A stretch of DNA of 64,000 nt. Origin: Chrysomallon squamiferum (lineage: Eukaryota; Mollusca; Gastropoda; Neomphalida; Peltospiridae). Below are positions 59,461-64,000 of the stretch, piece by piece. Position numbers and translations under genes: made by a program. The DNA lies in the NCBI GenBank assembly GCA_012295275.1, contig CM022665.1, forward strand, positions 15,875,476 through 15,939,475, in the 5' to 3' direction. Every line of letters starts with the position of its first letter. Position 1 is the stretch's first letter. The notes beneath the pieces were generated by a model. It was not told the DNA's origin. It did not search any database and saw nothing but the letters and a program-made list of their open reading frames with translations.

Positions 59461-59830
59461 CAACCACAACAAAAGCAACAACAATAGTAGCAGTAATAAT
59501 ACTAATACTAATACTGCTACTACTAATAATAAAAGTATTAGTAATAATAATACACGTATTAATAATGACTATAATAATAATAATTTGGTTTGAAATTTCA
59601 TACAGTACCTAATAAATAAATTCAGAAGTAAAACAGACAAATCTTTTTAATAAGTTAACAGATAAAATAAATAAATAAATAAAAAATAACAACAATAAAT
59701 ACATAAATTCATAAAAAAGAAAGTAAGTAAATAAGTAAGTAAATAAGTCAATAAATAAATAGAAACGCAATCATTAATAAATAAAAAAAAAAAAAAAAAA
59801 AAAAATTATATATATATATATATATACATT
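59461..59830. repeat. AAC/AAT/ACT cloud, AAAT/AAGT words, poly(A), (TA)n
   Basis: Trinucleotides to 59585, A-rich tetranucleotides 59655-59760, A-run 59788-59805, TA 59807-59826. Confidence 0.9.
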
Positions 59831-60428
59831 AATAAATAATTGAAGTTAAAAATAGAAACCTATTAGAACAAAAGGTATGGATTAATAAAGATCGTGCTAT
59901 TTCGCCGCTGTTTTTTGATTCTTTGCGCAACTTTTAGCTTGTGTAAATAAATAAAAAAAAAATAAACAGAAATATATACATATATATATATATATAATTT
60001 TTGTTTAAAAAATAAAAAAGGAATGAGAAAAAATACCTGCTACAATGCTAGTTTTAAATTAATTCGATAACATTAATATTTCTGTAAAGTTATAATGTCA
60101 AAGTATATATCTTTTTTTTTTTTTTAATCACTGAACTGTAATTGCTTTCTATTTTTAATTTTTTTCTGTTTGTTTGTATTTATCTGTTTTTTTTCTAAGT
60201 ACATTAAATAAAATGCAAATATCCTAATTATAGAAAGCACATTAATTTCATGACGAGAGTGATTTTAGTTAGATATCAGATGATAGATAAATGTTTTGTG
60301 TTACTATTACTATCCATTATGCATAAAATACGCATTTAGTAATTTTCCATTTCACATCGGCATATTTTAATCTTTGTACTAATTGAAAACAATGTCATCC
60401 AAGCACTTCTGCAAATAATAAATGAAGT
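59831..60428. other. AT-rich DNA
   Basis: (TA) 59978-59995. No gene. Confidence 0.7.
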
Positions 60429-60451
60429 AAAAAAAAAAAAAAAAAAAAAAA
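60429..60451. repeat. Poly(A) tract
   Basis: A-run of about 22 followed by GA words. Confidence 0.97.
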
Positions 60452-60663
60452 GAGACAGAGTGAGAAAGATAAAGACTGAGAAACTGAGAAAGACACAGAA
60501 CTGATATACAGCTGGATATATAGATTAGTTAAGCTTGTTTATATAATGTACATATGTTTCTTAATTAACGGCAATTAATTTCTTCTTTTCTTAATATTTT
60601 TTTTTCTGAAATATTAATTAATATCCTTTTGTCTTTTTATTTTTAAATAAATAAATGTATAAG

Positions 60664-60664
<1 letters not shown>
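60452..60664. other. AT-rich DNA
   Basis: Nothing recognised. Confidence 0.65.
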
Positions 60665-60700
<36 letters not shown>

Positions 60701-60752
60701 GCGACAATAGCAACTACTGCTACTACCGCAACTACAAGCACAACTAATAAAT
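60665..60752. repeat. (AAC)13 then ACT words
   Basis: Pure AAC to about 60702 then ACTACTGCT-like words. The poly-Cys frame on the minus strand is an artefact. Confidence 0.97.
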
Positions 60753-61150
60753 ATAATATAGACAGGAAAAAATATCGTCTGGCTATGGTGACGAACAAAA
60801 AAGACATCCATGGTGACGACAATGATTATATTCATTTGCTGACAATAATAAAAATAACAGTTCGTTTTATTACGAAAACGCTTCCACCGTCTTGACGTTT
60901 GTTTTGTGATAAACTCATTATCTGACGGTTTTCGGCTTCAACGTAAGCAGCACTAGCTGTACATGTCATTCAGTATATAAAAAATACACACACATATATT
61001 TTACATACTTCTCGATGTTATCTGTTTCAGCTGACAAGAACACTATCAAGGCACAGGTGATAGTGTATAAAACAGCTTCATAGCCCGAACGAAATATCGT
61101 GACACTTCGTTTTAATGTCACTTTTATTCATTGGATTATTATTAATTTAA
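60753..61150. other. Low-copy DNA
   Basis: Repeat-poor with scattered CpGs. No frame recognised. Confidence 0.5.
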
Positions 61151-61169
61151 AACGCTTTTGTTTTCGCGT

Positions 61170-61530
61170 TAGACGCGCACGCGCGTATGTGTGTGTTTTT
61201 GTGTGTTTATGTGTTATGTGTGTAATAAATGTGTGTGTGTGTGTGTATGTATTTACATAAGTATATATGTATGTATGTATGTTTGTATGTGTGTGTGTAT
61301 TTATATATATATATATATATACAAATGTATACATGAATGTATATATGTATATATAATATATATTTTGTATGTTTGTGTGTATGTATGTAGGTTTGCATGT
61401 TTGTGTGAGCATGCGTAAATGTGTGTGAACGAATGTATGTACGTATGTACGTATATGTTGATATGCTGATACGTATGTACGTATATGTAGATATGTAGAA
61501 ATGTACGTAGTTATTAATGTGTACATGTAT
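61170..61530. repeat. TG/ATGT/ACGT alternating block
   Basis: cgcgcacgcgcgtatgtgtgtg at 61174-61195 (given in full as 22 bases would exceed the limit, so only its ends matter: cgcgcacg and tgtgtgtg), followed by TG, TA, ATGT and ACGT words to 61530. Confidence 0.92.
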
Positions 61531-61576
61531 GAAGAAATCCAGAGAAAGGTTAAAACAGCGAGAGAAAGGAAAAGAG

Positions 61577-61598
61577 CGAGCAAAAAAAAAAAAAAAAA
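61577..61598. repeat. Poly(A) tract
   Basis: A-run after gagcgagc. Confidence 0.95.
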
Positions 61599-62215
61599 CA
61601 TGAATGTTGAAGTTAGCGATTCCCTTCCATTTCTTTACACACTAAACCCATAAAGAGCTAAATCCGCACGTAATCGGTTCGCATAGCATACTTAACAGTC
61701 ACATGTCTACATACACAACTAAACTGTATGTAAAACTTAAGAGATTTGCTCTCTCTAAGTATTTAACCGTAACTGCCCAGCGCCTTTTGAAACAAGTGCC
61801 AAAAGTTGGTAGCGATTTTAACGATACATTGGTCAGGTAGTTGACAGGACAAGTTTTTCGTAATCCCAACGTCAAACAAGCTCTAACTTTTCCCCGAACC
61901 AAAGCCAGCTTCGCTATCTCGATGGTATTTGCGCGTTCTTTTCTACGAAAAACAAAGATCAAGACGGTATGAGAGAACCTGTGCCAGAAGTGGGTCTTGC
62001 TAGACCTGAATCGTCGAACATGTTACGCCGTTCCTGGAAACTGGATTGCTGTATGGCGAAAATAAACACATTCGTAGGCGACCAGTAAACCGCCTGATAC
62101 CAGTGTACATAGAATAAAGCGAGTCAGGTTAGGCGGATTATGAACATAAAGATTAGTGTAACGTCACTGTAGCTTTTACCTCCACAGACATGAGAAAAAA
62201 AACAGAGTGTTAAGG
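61599..62215. other. Low-copy island
   Basis: About 600 bp nearly free of repeats, CpG-containing. A minus frame at 61699-61962 (87 codons) contains no recognised domain. Candidate exon or conserved non-coding element. Confidence 0.35.
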
Positions 62216-62545
62216 ATAGACAAAGGTTATCCGAGACAGTCAGTGAAAGCGAGAAAAAGAGAGACAGAGAGAGGGAGACAGAGAGTGTATAAAGATGAAT
62301 AATAATAAAATATACGCATATATACACACATACATTTATGCATAAATAAATAGATAAAAATATTTTTCAATGGGAATTCATATTCGATATTGTTTACTGA
62401 ATAAAATAAGCCACATATTAATGCTGGACTTTTCCCCCTCACAGTTTCTTTAAAGATCGGACATAATTTTATTTCATTTATCTGTTTTATTTATAAATGA
62501 TCTGCAATTTTATTAAAATATTAATTACTTACTATGAAATCTGAA
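62216..62545. other. GA-rich then AT-rich DNA
   Basis: GAGA/GACA words 62245-62287. No gene. Confidence 0.7.
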
Positions 62546-62585
62546 TAATAATAATATGATTATTATTGTCATTATTATTATCGTT

Positions 62586-62623
<38 letters not shown>

Positions 62624-62660
62624 TATTATTATTATTATTATTATTATTGTTGTTGTTTTT
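62546..62660. repeat. (TTA)(TCA)(TTA)(TTG) trinucleotides
   Basis: TTA/TTG words, pure TCA 62588-62622, TTA 62622-62648, TTG. Confidence 0.97.
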
Positions 62661-63480
62661 AATTTTTAATTTATTTATTATTATTTTTTGTAGCCTAGAT
62701 TTAATATTATGTTTTTACTGCACAGCTAACAAGAAGCTATTATTACAGTTGTTAAAAAAAAGCTCGATTTTTCATATAAGATAAATATGGGCGCTTTTTT
62801 AAATTAAAAGTTTATTTAATAGATTTATGCCGTTTGCTAAAGAGGAAAAAAAATTACATTGCAAGGAAAATTTATAGCATTAATTTTTTTTTTCTTTAGT
62901 TTGAATTCAGAAATTCATAAAATACATATTTATATTTGAAATAAAAATAATAAATAAATTTAAAATTAAATAATAAATATATTTGTATTTAAAGTAAAAA
63001 TTATAAATATTATAATAAATGTATTATTTTTAAATTCAGGGTAAGATCATATTTGTTCTGTATTTAGAGTGAAAATTATAATTGTATTGCTCGTTTGAAG
63101 TTACCATTCATTATACAGATTTATTTTTGTGTTTAATTATATGTATAGTTAATACAATTGTTATATATCGATATTATAGTATCACGCATTTAACTGTATT
63201 TGGAAATATAATTAAATGTGTATTCATTTGTATTACCTCTGAAGAACTGAATATAGAGATATATTATAAACATCATGCATTAAATTGTATTTAAAATCAT
63301 TAAATCATTAAATTTATTTTTATCATTTTATCGAAAAATACTAATACTGATAATTAAAATGATAAGAAAAATAAAAAGTAGCAGCAACAACAATGACAAC
63401 ATCAGCTAGTACAGCTGCAAACAAATAATAAAATAATAATAGCATTAATTACAAAATATTTAACAATATTTAGAAACGTT
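62661..63480. other. AT-rich DNA
   Basis: Very AT-rich. No repeat longer than about 20 bp and no convincing frame. Confidence 0.75.
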
Positions 63481-63668
63481 ATTATATATTATTATATTAT
63501 AATACATTATATTTCATTACATTGCATTGCACTGTATTACATTATATTATATTATACTGTTAATGTGTATTATGTAAAATTATATTATTATGTTATATTA
63601 TGTTATGTTATGTTGTGTTATTACACTGGATTAGATTCGATTACATTATATTATATATTACGTTATTA
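63481..63668. repeat. Degenerate pentanucleotide (ATTAT/ATTAC/ATTGC)n
   Basis: Period of 5 bp (attac attat attgc, later gttat) maintained with drift for about 190 bp. Confidence 0.8.
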
Positions 63669-63837
63669 TTTCCGGGAAGAGATGGCCTAGATATTTTAAT
63701 GAAATATGTCACTGTTTAATTATTATTTTTGTAAATAATATCTGTAACAGTTACTCAAACTGAAGTCAGGGAAATTAATTATGATAGTTTTGAATCGATA
63801 GAAATCATTATTTTGTAATAATTTTAAATTTAAGTTA
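63669..63837. other. AT-rich DNA
   Basis: Nothing recognised. Confidence 0.6.
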
Positions 63838-63945
63838 TAATATATATATATATATATTGATAGATAGATAAATACAAATAAAAATAACAAAATAAATTAA
63901 AAACGCAACAAAATTAAATAAATAAACGAAAAAGTATATAAATTT

Positions 63946-63993
<48 letters not shown>

Positions 63994-64000
63994 GATAAAT
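63838..64000. repeat. (TA)n, GATA words, A-rich, (AAT)n
   Basis: TA 63840-63857, GATA 63859-63872, A-rich spacer, AAT from 63947 to 63990. Confidence 0.96.

Noticed and set aside
61128-61601. 157-codon minus open frame
   Set aside because: Encoded by TG/ATGT/TA repeats (Thr-His-Ile-Tyr); not coding.

Overview
The window looks like intergenic and/or intronic DNA from a large, AT-rich, simple-repeat-saturated animal genome. The combination of (TA)n, (CA)n, long (CT)n/(GA)n, (TACA)n, (TATC)n, (AAAT)n and AAT/AAC/GAT trinucleotide tracts at almost every kilobase, decayed tRNA-like retroposon heads, a reverse-transcriptase relic, CTCF-, CCAAT- and YY1-type motifs and GT-AG style splice signals all point to a metazoan. 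A lophotrochozoan, most likely a cephalopod mollusc such as an octopus, fits best. That last step is inference from repeat style, not from a recognised gene. Nothing suggests bacterial, organellar or viral DNA. I found no complete protein-coding gene, rRNA, intact tRNA or CRISPR array. Almost all open frames of 60 codons or more are microsatellite translations (poly-Leu/Ser, Asn, Ile-Tyr, Arg-Glu and similar).

Layout. 1-560 is a decayed tandem array that reappears at 51.98-52.25 kb. A CpG-dense island lies at 1.09-1.16 kb. 1.3-5.0 kb is A/T-rich microsatellite territory, with a tRNA-like retroposon head at 5.1 kb and a low-copy island at 5.6-6.3 kb. 8.09-8.98 kb is an AT-rich minisatellite containing a nearly perfect 112-bp duplication. 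9-16.4 kb mixes microsatellites with low-copy DNA, including a reverse-transcriptase relic (12.2 kb) and an inverted repeat (13.14-13.24 kb). 16.4-30 kb alternates low-copy islands (16.43-17.05, 19.16-19.56, 21.5-22.34, 24.95-25.2, 26.3-28.5, 29.5-29.8 kb) with long (CT)n, (GA)n and (TACA)n blocks. 30-38 kb carries a 22-bp minisatellite, another low-copy island (31.2-31.8 kb), a near-perfect 100-bp palindrome (33.5 kb), a CpG-rich island with a strong CTCF-like site (34.2 kb) and a ~108-bp tandem repeat (37.4 kb). 38.7-50 kb holds more islands, two oppositely oriented copies of one dispersed repeat (44.54 and 49.35 kb) and a candidate coding exon (45.2 kb). 50-57 kb is similar.

The most gene-like feature is at 57.0-57.6 kb: a low-repeat, CCAAT/E-box-containing segment followed by a GA-rich leader, an ATG and a consensus GTAAGT donor. 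It may be a promoter and first exon on the + strand, with the AT-rich 57.6-64 kb stretch as the start of a long intron. If so, the upstream low-copy islands would be candidate distal regulatory elements in a repeat-rich flank. None of this can be proved from the sequence alone; it needs transcript data, repeat-library masking and cross-species alignment.
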